Counted from the stretch's first letter, positions 40,799 to 49,564 are shown. The stretch: DNA of 64,000 nucleotides from Mesorhizobium sp. M1B.F.Ca.ET.045.04.1.1 (GCF_003952465.1 NZ_CP034448.1:3015001-3079000); one strand, 5' to 3'. Notes: generated by a model from the letters alone, not told the origin. Numbers and translations are program-made.

Positions 40799-41389
40799 GT
40801 GACAGGTTACACCATCAGTCGATTCCTGCCGCCATTGGCAATGTTTGGCGCTCTCCTGCTGCCGGACGGCACGCAGGCCGCCGCCCTCAAGCTCACATGT
40901 GGGCGCGCCGATGTGATGAACCCTAAGTGGAGTCTGCCGATGACGTTTGCCTATCCAGGCGGCGACGCCGGCCCGGTTACGGTCACCGGACCTTTCGGCG
41001 ACTTTTCGATCGCTGTTAAGCACTCCTCTACGTCAATCCAGGGTGAGGCCGGCGAGGCTCTGGACGGCACCGCCAAGGTTCGCGTCAAGCTGCCAACTCT
41101 CACCGATCTTGAAGCATGCATCGAGCAAACCCGCGATCCGGCGTCGAAGCCGGACGACAAGGACGCGTTCCTCAACGCGCGCGACGCGTGCCTGCAGAAG
41201 CTCGCCCCGGCGCCGGGGGGCGCCGAAGTCGTAGCGGGACTGAGAATCGGGTTGCTCGCCGACAAGGACGATTCGAGCGGCGAGGACGGCTTTGTGGATC
41301 TCAGGCTCAGGTACGAGGGCGAAAGCCGGGCGCCTGACGGAGCGATGACCGTCGAGCCTCTTCCAGCTCAGTGCGTGTTGGAAAGGTGA
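40799..41389 (+). CDS. Secreted hypothetical protein
   Basis: A 196-residue product from GTG 40799 (AAGGGAGCG upstream). Signal peptide to about residue 27 (LLLPDGTQA). The mature protein is beta-rich with six Cys overall (LKLTCGRADVMNPKWSLPMT, FAYPGGDAGPVTVTGPFGDF, LEACIEQTRDP, DACLQKL, AQCVLER). No domain is recognised. It lies 18 bases after gene 2 and is probably in the same transcript; it is the only non-modular product between two modular ones. Confidence 0.65.
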   Translation: MTGYTISRFLPPLAMFGALLLPDGTQAAALKLTCGRADVMNPKWSLPMTFAYPGGDAGPVTVTGPFGDFSIAVKHSSTSIQGEAGEALDGTAKVRVKLPTLTDLEACIEQTRDPASKPDDKDAFLNARDACLQKLAPAPGGAEVVAGLRIGLLADKDDSSGEDGFVDLRLRYEGESRAPDGAMTVEPLPAQCVLER

Positions 41390-41489
41390 CTCGATCTGGG
41401 GACCAGGTGACGAGTGGGAGCCCCAGACACATGACTGGATTTCAGCTGCGGATATCAACACACCAATTCAACCGGTCTTGGAGTGCATA

Positions 41490-42916
41490 ATGCCCCTCAT
41501 GTCAGTTCTGCGGACATTGGTAGTCGGCCTTACGGTCATGTCATGCGCGGTAATCGCCACCTCAGCGTCCGCTCGCGACCGTCCGGGAACGCCGACAGAT
41601 CCGCAAATATATGGAGGGTTGGGGCTTGGCGTTACGGTGATATGGAAAAATACGGCGGGAACCGTCTTTACAATCGGCGGAATTCGTCCCGAATTGGTCG
41701 GCTTCGAAGTTGAGATGACCAAGAATGGTAACAAGTATGCGCCACCGATATCGGGATTACCTCGGGAGGTTGGAGCCAATTGGAACCCTTCCTTCTTCGA
41801 ATACCACACGACGCCCAACCAGCTGCCGACCAGCCCAATCAACATAGTCGGCTTCACCATCAAAGAAGTAGACCCGAACACCAAATACTGTTTCAGAGTC
41901 AGGGCACGAAGAAAATCTGACGATGTTGTTTCGGCGAATTGGTCAGGCACATCTTGTGTCACGACGGGATCGCCGCCGACGAAGCCCATAAAGCATACCT
42001 GCCGGGCCGGCGATCGGGGGCGTGCTCGACTGGTGAAACCCCATGGGCGACAATTTGCGTTCGTTATGCGATGGCAGCCGTTAAGGCCGTTAAGGAAAAC
42101 GGCAGTCGTGGCTGTGGTGGCACCGGCGCACAATGGGCTTCGAGCGGGGAGGATTACATCAAGTGGTGCATGAGTCACAAAGACGACATGCGGCTTCTGG
42201 ACATGGAAGCCAAGGCGCGATCCGATGCGCTGGCCGTTTGTGGCAGCGGTACCGGCAACGCAAGTGGCGGTGGTGATCGGGCCGATAACTCCTGCGGCGG
42301 GGGGACGGCGACGGTGGTGATCAACCAACCGGGGCTGGACAGGCTCAATGTCCGCAATGCTCCCGATGGCCAGGTGACCGGCACGGTTCCGGAAGGCCAG
42401 GCTGTGTCGGTGACCGGTCCGTGCGGGGGGACCGGCGGCGCTGCAGGCATCATCGCAAGCAAGCAAAGCGGCGGCGATGGCGGCTGGTGCCGGATCAGCG
42501 CGCCGGTGTCCGGCTGCGTCTCTTCCCGGTTCCTGAAGTTCGGCGGCGGGGCAGCCGGGTTCGCCAAGAGCGCGGCGGGGTTCGCCAAGCCGAAAGAAAA
42601 GCAGATATCGGCGTCTGCAGCGGCCGGCTTCGGCGGAAGCTGGAGCGCCAATGCCGACAATGTCGCCTACGACCTCTCGCTGCAGCAGAACGGCAACGGC
42701 GTCTCCGGCCGCTATCAGGGCGATGACCGCAGCGCCGGGCAAATCACCGGCAAGGTGAGCGGCAACGTGCTGCGCTTCTCCTGGGTCCAGAAGGACGGCA
42801 CCCGAGGCAGCGGCAAGTTCACGCTCGCCGCTGACGGCCAGTCGTTCGCGGGCAGCTACAATTTCGGCAACAACCCCGATGCCGTGGAGGGCTCCTGGAA
42901 TGGGACGCGGCAATGA
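41490..42916 (+). pseudogene. Modular secreted protein 3 (fibronectin-like + shared C-terminus), frameshifted
   Basis: From ATG 41490 (TTGGAGTG upstream) the first frame encodes a signal peptide (ending ASA) and a fibronectin-type-III-like domain (VGFTIKEVDPNTKYCFRVRA, WSGTSCVT), then KPIKHTCRAGDRG. A one-base slip at GGGGG (42016-42020) is needed to continue ACSTGETPWATICVRYAMAA, the Cys unit seen in protein 2, and then the SH3-like and terminal domains to the stop at 42914. In the raw sequence the first frame ends at 42173 and the second has no good start. It is a recent lesion or sequencing error, as both halves are otherwise intact. Confidence 0.7.
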
Positions 42917-42977
42917 TCGCGGGGACCTGACGCTTCCGTTGGACGCGACGCAGCAGCAACATTAAGGAGGTCACATC

Positions 42978-44663
42978 ATGTCTCACCGTTCGACCGCTCG
43001 GTGTCGCTTGCTGGTTGCCCTCTGCCTTCTTGCCGCGCCGCTCCTGGCGCCGAGCGCTTTTGCCGAGCGCGAAGCCGGTTCCTTCGGCGGCCAGGGCGGC
43101 TCCCCGTTTCATGGAACCTGCTCGCCCAAGGCGCTGGCCGGGGTCTTCCTGCGGGCCGGCAAAGCCCTCGACGCGATCATGATCGACTGCGGGACGCTCA
43201 ACAAGAACGGGACCGTCACCGACGTCATAGGCGACGCCCATTTCCACGCGGGTGGCAGTGGCGGTGACCCGTTTGGCAGCACTGGCCAGTTCTGCCCGAA
43301 GAATGCGCTCGTGACCGGCATGAGGATGTGGAAGGACCACAACAACATCGTCAACAGCTTCATCCTGCGCTGCACCTCCATGACCGACGGCACCAACACC
43401 TGGACGACCATGCAGGCCGGGGGAGAAGCCATAAACGATCCCGTGAAGATCCTCTGCAAGAAGGACGAGATCGGGACCGGCATCTACGGTCGCGCGGGAA
43501 GCCTCATCGACAATATCGGCCTGCTCTGCGCCGACAACCCGATGAAGGTGGCGGCCGCACCGCCGCCAGACGTGCCGGAGAAGCCGATCAAGATGACACG
43601 CAGGGGCGGCTCGGGCGGCGGCGGAATGCAGGTGACATTGAAGGACGAGACGGGTGTCTTCGTCGCCTTCAACCACGCATCGCAACCGGCCAACACCGCG
43701 CCGCCGGGGCCTGGCCAATGTGCTTGGGCGGATCGGCTCTTTGCGCCGAACGAGCAGCACTGGTTGGCGTTCAATCCGAACAAGCCCAACGGGCAGCAGC
43801 TGCTGCAAGCGGTGCGGGGCGGCACTTTTCAGGTGACGGCAATACCGATGACCGCATTTGTCATGGTCAACGCGATCAACAACGTGCAGGTCGTGGACGG
43901 CACTCCGCTGTCGCCGGGGCCGGCCAACGCCGATGATGCCGGGGGAGGTGACACGCCTCAAACACCGGCGGATATGGGTGGCATACCGCCGATGCAGCAG
44001 GCGGATAGCACCTGCGGCGGCGGCAATGCAATGGCAACGGTGGTGATCAACCAGCCGGGGCTGGATAAGCTGAACGTGCGCAGCGGCCCGGGCGGCCAGG
44101 TGGTCGGTACGGTGCCGGAAGGCGGCACGGTGTCGGTGATCGGCCCATGCGGTGCAATGAGCGGGGCTGCCGGCTTCGCCAAGCCGAAGACGCAGCAAGG
44201 CGGCGGAGGTGGCGGCGCCGGCGGCTGGTGCCAAATCAGCGCGCCGGTGCACGGTTGCGTATCCTCCCAATTCCTTGCATTCGGCGGCGGTGATGTCGGC
44301 ACGCCGCCCGGAGGGGCGGCCGGGTTCGCGAAGTCGAAGGGAAAGCACCAGGCAGCGGCGCCCGCCACGGGCGGCTTTTCCGGACGCTGGTCCGCCAATG
44401 CCGACAACGTCGCCTACAGCCTCTCGCTCAAGCAGAAGGGCAACAGCGTCTCCGGCAACTACCAAGGCTCCGACGGAAGCGCCGGCAAGATCATCGGCGA
44501 GGTGAATGGCAACATCTTGCGCTTCGCCTGGATGCAGCGCGACGGCACCAAAGGGAGCGGCAAGTTCATGCTCGCCGACGATGCCCAGTCCTTCGACGGC
44601 AGCTACAGTTTCGGCAGCAACCCCGACGTCGTCGAGGGCAGCTGGAACGGAACACGACAGTAG
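42978..44663 (+). CDS. Modular secreted protein 4 (jacalin-like + shared C-terminus)
   Basis: A 561-residue protein with signal peptide (1-29, PSAFA). About 34-185 resembles a jacalin-type beta-prism lectin (GSFGGQGGSPFHGTCSPKAL, AGVFLRAGKALDAIMIDC, GGDPFGSTGQFCPKNALVTG, and another C..C loop). About 210-310 is a further beta domain (VTLKDETGVFVAFNHASQPA, GQCAWADRLFAPNEQHWLAF). The linker PQTPADMGGIPPMQQAD is shared with protein 1. SH3-like (about 355-435) with GAAGFAKPK insert, AAGFAK linker, terminal domain (about 466-561). AAGGAGG before ATG 42978. The most complete example of a variable head on a constant tail. Confidence 0.75.
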   Translation: MSHRSTARCRLLVALCLLAAPLLAPSAFAEREAGSFGGQGGSPFHGTCSPKALAGVFLRAGKALDAIMIDCGTLNKNGTVTDVIGDAHFHAGGSGGDPFGSTGQFCPKNALVTGMRMWKDHNNIVNSFILRCTSMTDGTNTWTTMQAGGEAINDPVKILCKKDEIGTGIYGRAGSLIDNIGLLCADNPMKVAAAPPPDVPEKPIKMTRRGGSGGGGMQVTLKDETGVFVAFNHASQPANTAPPGPGQCAWADRLFAPNEQHWLAFNPNKPNGQQLLQAVRGGTFQVTAIPMTAFVMVNAINNVQVVDGTPLSPGPANADDAGGGDTPQTPADMGGIPPMQQADSTCGGGNAMATVVINQPGLDKLNVRSGPGGQVVGTVPEGGTVSVIGPCGAMSGAAGFAKPKTQQGGGGGGAGGWCQISAPVHGCVSSQFLAFGGGDVGTPPGGAAGFAKSKGKHQAAAPATGGFSGRWSANADNVAYSLSLKQKGNSVSGNYQGSDGSAGKIIGEVNGNILRFAWMQRDGTKGSGKFMLADDAQSFDGSYSFGSNPDVVEGSWNGTRQ

Positions 44664-44688
44664 CCACTGCAAAAAGAGGCGGGAAGTC

Positions 44689-45138
44689 ATGAAAACACTC
44701 CAGACAATCGCGGTCATGCTCTGCATCGGTCCGCTCGCGAACTCGCCTGTCTTGGCCCGCGGTTACGACGGGAGCCGCAATGACGACCAGGCGATGGTCG
44801 CTGCCGCCTCGTTGCCGGGACTGGCGACGGCCGGATCGACGGCGGCGGGCACCGTTCGGGCGATCCAGGTGGCGTGGAATTGCCCGCCTGGCTACGTTGC
44901 CGGCCGGTACTATCGCTCCTGCGTGCTCGCGCGGAGACTGTCGCACCCAACATCGAGACCGGGCGCAGAGCAGTTGTCCGGTGCAGCCGCCGCTAACCGA
45001 ACATGCGTCGCTAAGGGCCTGGTGTTTGCTGGCGATATCACCATTGCCACGCACGGGGGGACGTGCATGTGTCCGCCGGGCCTGAGGAGTTCGGCGATTA
45101 ACAACTGGGCGTCTTCCCCCAACGAATGCTTCCCGTGA
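44689..45138 (+). CDS. Secreted Cys-rich hypothetical protein
   Basis: A 149-residue product with signal peptide (MKTLQTIAVMLCIGPLANSP, cleavage near VLA). The mature part has CPPGYVAGRYYRSCVLARRL and, at the C-terminus, CVAKGLVFAG...CMCPPGLRS...NECFP. The repeated CPPG motif (WNCPPGY, CMCPPGL) also occurs in the next protein (SCPPGYVVLK). It is likely a disulfide-bonded extracellular or periplasmic protein, with GAGGCGGGAAG before the ATG. Function unknown. Confidence 0.65.
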   Translation: MKTLQTIAVMLCIGPLANSPVLARGYDGSRNDDQAMVAAASLPGLATAGSTAAGTVRAIQVAWNCPPGYVAGRYYRSCVLARRLSHPTSRPGAEQLSGAAAANRTCVAKGLVFAGDITIATHGGTCMCPPGLRSSAINNWASSPNECFP

Positions 45139-45151
45139 CGGAGACTTCAAA

Positions 45152-45799
45152 ATGTCAACTTTGAAAATCGCTCTGTCGCTCCTGACGATCCTGCTTGGTA
45201 TCGCCGTCGTTACCACCGCCGCCGCGGTCGCGGCCGAGCGGCCCTATAGCACCCCGGTGATTCGAGCCGCCGCCTTTGGCTGCACGTTCGACGACGGCCA
45301 GTTGATCTGCGGCACCGTCAAGAAGCACAGGCGAACCGCCGGGCAGCAGGGCGGTAACGAGGGCGACGGTACCGTGGGCGAGCCCCCCTGTCGTCCAGGC
45401 GGCGCCGCGGGCCTGACCAGATTCGGCATGCGCTGCGACGTGCAGGGAGGTCATAAAAACAAGAAGAAGAAAAAAGACGTCGACGTCGAAAGTCAGGGTG
45501 AGCGCTCGTGCCCCCCTGGCTATGTGGTGCTCAAGGAGAAAAACAAGTATGGCGCGTTCTGCGAACCGAAGGAAGGATTTCCCGCTCAGGCCGACCAAGA
45601 TGGCGCAGGCCCTGTGCCCGCAGCTTCCCGAAACGTTTGCTGCAAGCCAGGTGAAGGAGGCCCCTACGTTTGTTCCAGCGACAGCACTCCACCTGAGGCA
45701 GAGGCGTCGATTCGGTCTTCATTGCAAAAGCTGTTTCCAGAGGGCCACGTCACCTGCGCCCCCGAGAGAGCCCAAGGAGGGATCCCCCCAGGCTTCTAA
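45152..45799 (+). CDS. Secreted Cys-rich hypothetical protein
   Basis: A 215-residue product: signal peptide MSTLKIALSLLTILLGIAVV (cleavage near VAA), then ERPYSTPVIRAAAFGCTFDD, GQLICGT, EPPCRPGGAAGLTRFGMRCD, a strongly basic NKKKKKD, SCPPGYVVLKEKNKYGAFCE and CCKPGEGGPYVC. At least ten Cys suggest several disulfides. Its N-terminal 45 residues are repeated in truncated form by the next small gene (45870). Function unknown; part of the exported-protein block. Confidence 0.65.
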   Translation: MSTLKIALSLLTILLGIAVVTTAAAVAAERPYSTPVIRAAAFGCTFDDGQLICGTVKKHRRTAGQQGGNEGDGTVGEPPCRPGGAAGLTRFGMRCDVQGGHKNKKKKKDVDVESQGERSCPPGYVVLKEKNKYGAFCEPKEGFPAQADQDGAGPVPAASRNVCCKPGEGGPYVCSSDSTPPEAEASIRSSLQKLFPEGHVTCAPERAQGGIPPGF

Positions 45800-45869
45800 T
45801 GCCGTCGAACGCTCGGGTGGGGACTGGCCGCCGCAGTCTCGGCAACCCCTGAACTGATGGAGAATTCCA

Positions 45870-46034
45870 ATGTCACTCTGGAAAATTGCTCCGTCTCTCC
45901 CGCCGGCGCTGCTTGGTACCGCTGTCGCCACCGCCGCGGAAGCGGGCGCTTCGGAGCGGCCATTCAGCGCTCCGGTGCCACAAGTCGCCGCTGGCGATCC
46001 GGTTGGTTTGTCTCTTTGGCGGAGGGTAGAATGA
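45870..46034 (+). CDS. 54-residue exported peptide, truncated paralogue
   Basis: ATG 45870 (GGAG upstream) encodes MSLWKIAPSLPPALLGTAVA, TAAEAGASERPFSAPVPQVA and a short tail. It parallels MSTLKIALSLLTILLGIAVV...AERPYSTPVIRAA of the preceding gene, so it is a copy cut off after the leader. Its TGA overlaps the ATG of the membrane-protein gene (ATGA at 46031-46034), so it may now serve as a coupling leader peptide. Confidence 0.5.
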   Translation: MSLWKIAPSLPPALLGTAVATAAEAGASERPFSAPVPQVAAGDPVGLSLWRRVE

Positions 46035-47017
46035 TGTGGGATTTCTCGGTCGCCAGATCCGTGGCGATCATGCTCAGGACTTGGCCGTTCATTCTTTTCC
46101 GGACGATCGTCTATTTCGCCATGACACTGGCCTATATCACGGCGACGGGCACAGGCGCCGGCATCGGCTGGGGTGTCGGCCACATCTTTGCCGACGGCGG
46201 GCCGGAAGGCACGGCCTTCTACGGCGGCATTGCCGGCTTCGCGCTGGTTTCCATCGCGCTCTACTGGATCCGCGAATATATCCTCTACGTGCTGAAGGCG
46301 GGGCATGTCGCCGTCATGGTCCATCTGATCGACGGTCGCAACGTGCCCGGCGGGCAGAGTCAGATCGCTTATGCAAAAGAGGTCGTAAAGCAGCGCTTTG
46401 CCGAGGCCAACATCCTCTTCGTCGTTGACCAATTGGTGAAGGGAGCGATCCGCGCCGTCACCAGTCTGCTCGGCGGCATCACCGCCTTGCTGCCCATTCC
46501 GGGTCTGGACGGGCTGATGCGCTTCGTCAATACGGTGATCCGCATCTCGCTAACCTATGTCGACGAAATCATCCTGGGCTACAATATCCGCATCGACTCA
46601 TCCTCGCCCTTCGAAACCGCCCGGCAGGGCGTCGTGCTCTATGCCCAGAATGGCACGAAGATGGTCAAGAACGCGGTGTGGCTGGCGCTGATTCTGTGGG
46701 GCGTCACCTTCGTCATCTTCCTGCTCATGCTGGCGCCGGCTGGCGCGATCGTCTACCTCATGCCGGGCCAGTTAAGCGGCTGGGGCTTCGTGCTGGCGAT
46801 CGTCTTTGCCTGGGCACTGAAGTCTGCCTTCGTCGAGCCCTTCGCCATCGCCTCGCTGATGCAGGTCTATTTCAAGGCGATCGAAGGCCAGGTGCCGGAT
46901 CCGGGATGGGACGACAGGCTCGCCGCGGCGTCGCGCCAGTTCCGCGAGTTGAAAGAAAGGTCGATGTCATCTTTCGACGGGAGGCCGGCAGGGCCGGCGG
47001 CGCAGCCCAGCATATGA
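46031..47017 (+). CDS. Polytopic membrane protein
   Basis: A 328-residue product from ATG 46031 (GGAGGG upstream). Several long hydrophobic helices (ILFRTIVYFAMTLAYITATG, GFALVSIALYWIREYILYVL, AVWLALILWGVTFVIFLLML, GWGFVLAIVFAWALKSAFVE) with a hydrophilic KAGHVAVMVHLIDG loop and an amphipathic re-entrant region around LLPIPGLDGLMRFVNTVIRI. It resembles uncharacterised bacterial membrane proteins conserved in proteobacteria. As the last large gene of the block it could handle or anchor the exported proteins; that is inference only. Confidence 0.65.
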   Translation: MMWDFSVARSVAIMLRTWPFILFRTIVYFAMTLAYITATGTGAGIGWGVGHIFADGGPEGTAFYGGIAGFALVSIALYWIREYILYVLKAGHVAVMVHLIDGRNVPGGQSQIAYAKEVVKQRFAEANILFVVDQLVKGAIRAVTSLLGGITALLPIPGLDGLMRFVNTVIRISLTYVDEIILGYNIRIDSSSPFETARQGVVLYAQNGTKMVKNAVWLALILWGVTFVIFLLMLAPAGAIVYLMPGQLSGWGFVLAIVFAWALKSAFVEPFAIASLMQVYFKAIEGQVPDPGWDDRLAAASRQFRELKERSMSSFDGRPAGPAAQPSI

Positions 47018-47091
47018 AAGTCGCAGAGTATGTGAGGATTCGCATGGAATTGGTTGGTCAGCTCTTTCAAGCGAACATGAGCTCGGGTTGA
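47014..47091 (+). CDS. Possible 25-residue peptide
   Basis: An ATGA overlap with the membrane-protein stop opens MKVAEYVRIRMELVGQLFQA followed by NMSSG. Coupled translation is possible, but no conserved feature is seen. Confidence 0.25.
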   Translation: MKVAEYVRIRMELVGQLFQANMSSG

Positions 47092-47289
47092 TCTTCCCGA
47101 GCAGGAACTTGAGCATTACTGCCGAAGCATAATAACGCGTCTGAGCGTGTAGGTCCGTGGCGATATGGGCCAGGTTTGGAACCGCAGAGGCCGACGGCCG
47201 ATGAGGCTTGCGTGCGGATGGCCTGTTCCATAGACGACTGTGATGAGCGTAGATGTTCCGAGTCACGTTCAGAGAGCGCAGCCAACTTC

Positions 47290-47770
47290 GAGGATCGCCG
47301 CGAAATCCCGCTGATCCCAGCCGGGGGTCGGATCCAATTCAGTGAAGTTCTGCCAGGCACCGGCTCGGCGGTCTTCCACCTTATGGAGCAGGCCAGGCTT
47401 GAGGGCGTCGTCTCCAAACGGAAAGACAGCAAGTATCGCTCCGGCTCGTCAACGAATTGGCTCAAGACAAAGTGCTACGCGATCGACCAATACGAACTGC
47501 TGGTGTCGAGCACGAACCCGGGAAACCAGCCTTTGCCCTCATGGCCGAACTCGACACGGGGGGTTATGTTGGCTCGGCTTTCATCACGCTCAATCGTGAG
47601 ATGCGTGAACGGCTCTGGCAGCGTGCCCAAGAACGCTGGGCCGGCGCCAAAAGGAGTGAAGCGCCCGGCGACGCAATGGGTAATGCCGGGCTGATCGGTC
47701 GAGTGAAGCACTTGCGAGGCGAGGAAGACTTACGCCATGCTTCGCTGCAGGATTTCAGGAGGAATGAATG
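47290..47770 (+). pseudogene. ATP-dependent DNA ligase (LigD/LigC type), C-terminal remnant
   Basis: Reading through three frame changes gives GGRIQFSEVLPGTGSAVFHL, EGVVSKRKDSKYRSGSSTNW, LKTKCYAIDQYELL, then EHEPGKPAFALMAELD, GYVGSAFITLNREMRERLW, GPAPKGVKRPATQWV and GLIGRVKHLRGEEDLRHASL. These are ligase motif IV/V (EGVVSKR, WLKTK) and the OB-fold tail of NHEJ ligases. The N-terminal 150 residues are absent; a matching N-terminal piece lies at 604-916 on the other strand. Confidence 0.75.
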
Positions 47771-48001
47771 GCGGTCGCGAAGAAGGACCAGGAGCGCATC
47801 GGCTACGCGTGGATGTACGGCGCCCAGGCGCGCAAGGATGGCAAGGAGCGCGCCGTGCCGGAATATTGGAACGAGCATGCGGAGGCTTGGCTTCAAGGCT
47901 TCGACGGCGTGGCCTTAGCCGGCGCGGGAACGAGCAAACCCGTAAGTGACCAGCTCGAGGCTGAATTCGACGAAGCAGCGCTTAGCAAGCCGGGAACTTA
48001 G
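47768..48001 (+). CDS. Small hypothetical protein
   Basis: A 77-residue product with AGGAGG before ATG 47768: MAVAKKDQERIGYAWMYGAQ, ARKDGKERAVPEYWNEHAEA, WLQGFDGVALAG. It is helical and charged. It begins inside the end of the ligase remnant and reads normally. No family recognised; function unknown. Confidence 0.5.
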   Translation: MAVAKKDQERIGYAWMYGAQARKDGKERAVPEYWNEHAEAWLQGFDGVALAGAGTSKPVSDQLEAEFDEAALSKPGT

Positions 48002-48026
48002 TTTCCTCAGGCGCGCTTAAAGCTCG

Positions 48027-48405
48027 ATGAGCACACGCGGCATCAACTTCCTCGATCGATGGATGTCAGAGCTTCTGCCGAACGCGGTGACGGATGATCC
48101 GGCCGCCATTTGCGATCTGGTCGGGCAGGTGCTGAGGGCTGCGAAACGCGAAGGCATCGACCGGGACGAGATCAATGAGGAGGTCGACAGTGTCTTTAAG
48201 GTGATCTTCGACGCGATGCAGCACCGCGAAGGCAGCCGGGCAGAAGGCGATGAAAGCGACAAGACGGCAGAGGTCGCGCTTGATCTGCTGGCAGGTCGTT
48301 TGGTGAGAGAGAGACAGACATTACCCACGAGCAAGCCGAAGACCTGATCAAGCAGATTGGAACTGATTGGGACGCTCTGCTTCAGGAGGCTTATTTCCTA
48401 GAATG
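48027..48405 (+). pseudogene. DUF768 protein fused by frameshift to the IGTDW-family protein
   Basis: From ATG 48027 the frame encodes a DUF768 protein (MSTRGINFLDRWMSELLPNA, ICDLVGQVLRAAKREGIDRD, EINEEVDSVFKVIFDAM) and runs on into EVALDLLAGRLVRE. A one-base slip in GAGAGAGA (about 48305-48312) is then needed to continue DITHEQAEDLIKQIGTDWDA and LLQEAYFLE to the TGA at 48405; the raw frame stops at 48347. Both parts match the separate genes 9472-9696 and 9293-9475, but in reversed order and joined in one frame. Confidence 0.65.
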
Positions 48406-48420
48406 ACAGCAGTACCAAGT

Positions 48421-48461
48421 GGCCGGCGCTCTCGTTGGGGAGAATGCCTGAGGGCGAGCGC
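48421..48461 (+). terminator. Strong hairpin after the DUF768 gene
   Basis: GGCCGGCGCTC (48421-48431) pairs with GAGCGCCGGCC (48451-48461), an 11-bp perfect stem. No T-run follows, so termination is only probable. Confidence 0.45.
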
Positions 48462-48612
48462 CGGCCTGACGGTCCATCAGGATCGCCGCATATGCAAATC
48501 GGCTAATCTACTTCAAACGGCTATGGTGCGATCACGTAAGCCCTTGGCGAGTGATCGGCGATCAGGAATATATAATCCTCCCCGGTGCGGCGACCCGATT
48601 ACGAGGATCGCC

Positions 48613-48894
48613 ATGACGATGAAGTTTCCATTCACGGAAAATACGCTCGGCAAGAAGCTTGAGGCTGGCGCGGGACTTTCAGTGACATGTCTCACCTGCA
48701 GGCGGACGGCGGTGCTGGACGTCGCCGCACTGGTCGAGCGGCTCGGGCCAGACCATGGGTGTCTGCACTGGGATCTGGTGAAGGTTATCTTCTGCCATGA
48801 GTGCAGAGCCGCCGGCCGAGACGATCGCAATCTCCAGTTCACTAACCATGCGGTGACGCCGGAAAGGCGGAAGGGGTGGACGCCTTGCCCATAG
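48613..48894 (+). CDS. Small zinc-ribbon-like protein
   Basis: A 93-residue product from ATG 48613: MTMKFPFTENTLGKKLEAGA, GLSVTCLTCRRTAVLDVAAL, VERLGPDHGCLHWDLVKVIF, CHECRAAGRDDRNLQFTNHA. CxxC (CLTC) and CxxC (CHEC) pairs suggest zinc binding. The leader CGGTGCGGCGACCC and GAGGATCGCC are repeated before the truncated copy at 9769. The first ATG is followed by another at codon 3. Function unknown. Confidence 0.65.
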   Translation: MTMKFPFTENTLGKKLEAGAGLSVTCLTCRRTAVLDVAALVERLGPDHGCLHWDLVKVIFCHECRAAGRDDRNLQFTNHAVTPERRKGWTPCP

Positions 48895-48916
48895 GCACTC
48901 AACGCGCCGCAAAGTT

Positions 48917-49264
48917 TTAGTCGATCTGGCTGCGCCGCCCGTCCAAGGTAAAGAAGGTGATATGGCGCCGATCTCGATCGAATTCGCAGGACCCGGTCGA
49001 TCGGCTAGGAGCGTGGGCCTTGTTCCGCATCTCGAACTTTATCGTTACCTTCGGAGGATCGACCTGTTTCATCGCGCTGAGGGCTTTGTAAGTCGATGCG
49101 CGCTCGTGCGACTTCAACATCAAAAGAAAGAACTCGCAACGAGCAACCGGCGTCTGCGCCGGTGATGGCGCAGGTTGGGAAATCGTGAGCGCGTAGGCAC
49201 ATCGCCCTGCTATCACCAGACAGGCCGCCACGCCGAAGGTAGAGAGGTTGTTCCTTGCCAGCAC
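48917..49264 (-). CDS. Small secreted hypothetical protein (paralogue of 10942-11298)
   Basis: A 115-residue product from GTG 49264. Signal sequence FGVAACLVIAGRCAYALTIS, then TPVARCEFFLLMLKSHERAS, YKALSAMKQVDPPKVTIKFE and SCEFDRDRRHITFFTLDG. Nearly identical to the 10942 product. It lies in opposite orientation and convergent with the zinc-ribbon gene, whereas the 10.9 kb copy follows the zinc-ribbon remnant on the same strand, so the duplicated set has been rearranged. Confidence 0.6.
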   Translation of the reverse strand: MLARNNLSTFGVAACLVIAGRCAYALTISQPAPSPAQTPVARCEFFLLMLKSHERASTYKALSAMKQVDPPKVTIKFEMRNKAHAPSRSTGSCEFDRDRRHITFFTLDGRRSQID

Positions 49265-49564
49265 TAGTTGGGATCGCCAGACTTCGAGCCCCCATGGGCT
49301 CCTTCCTGGAAATTACTTAATTGCTGCATGCAAAGAAAGTAGTTCCCCAAAAGGGGTACAGATCGCGCCGATGTCCGGAGCTCGGGAGCGGCCGGGCGGG
49401 CTGGCGGAGTCCCAGCAAACGCCGGCTTAACCAGCGGGGCTCGGGGGCGAGATACGGCGCCGACAAATATACGTTTTTCCGAGATGATCAGCATGCATCC
49501 ATAAGGCGGAGCCGGGAGTAGGCGCGCTAGGACATTGCCGGCAGCAGAAATGCCAAGATCGCCA

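Noticed and set aside
39437..44726. Minus-strand open frames of 528, 481 and 635 codons opposite the modular protein genes
   Set aside because: Their composition is a mirror of the Gly/Ser-rich sense proteins, and the repeated domains appear only because the sense genes are homologous.
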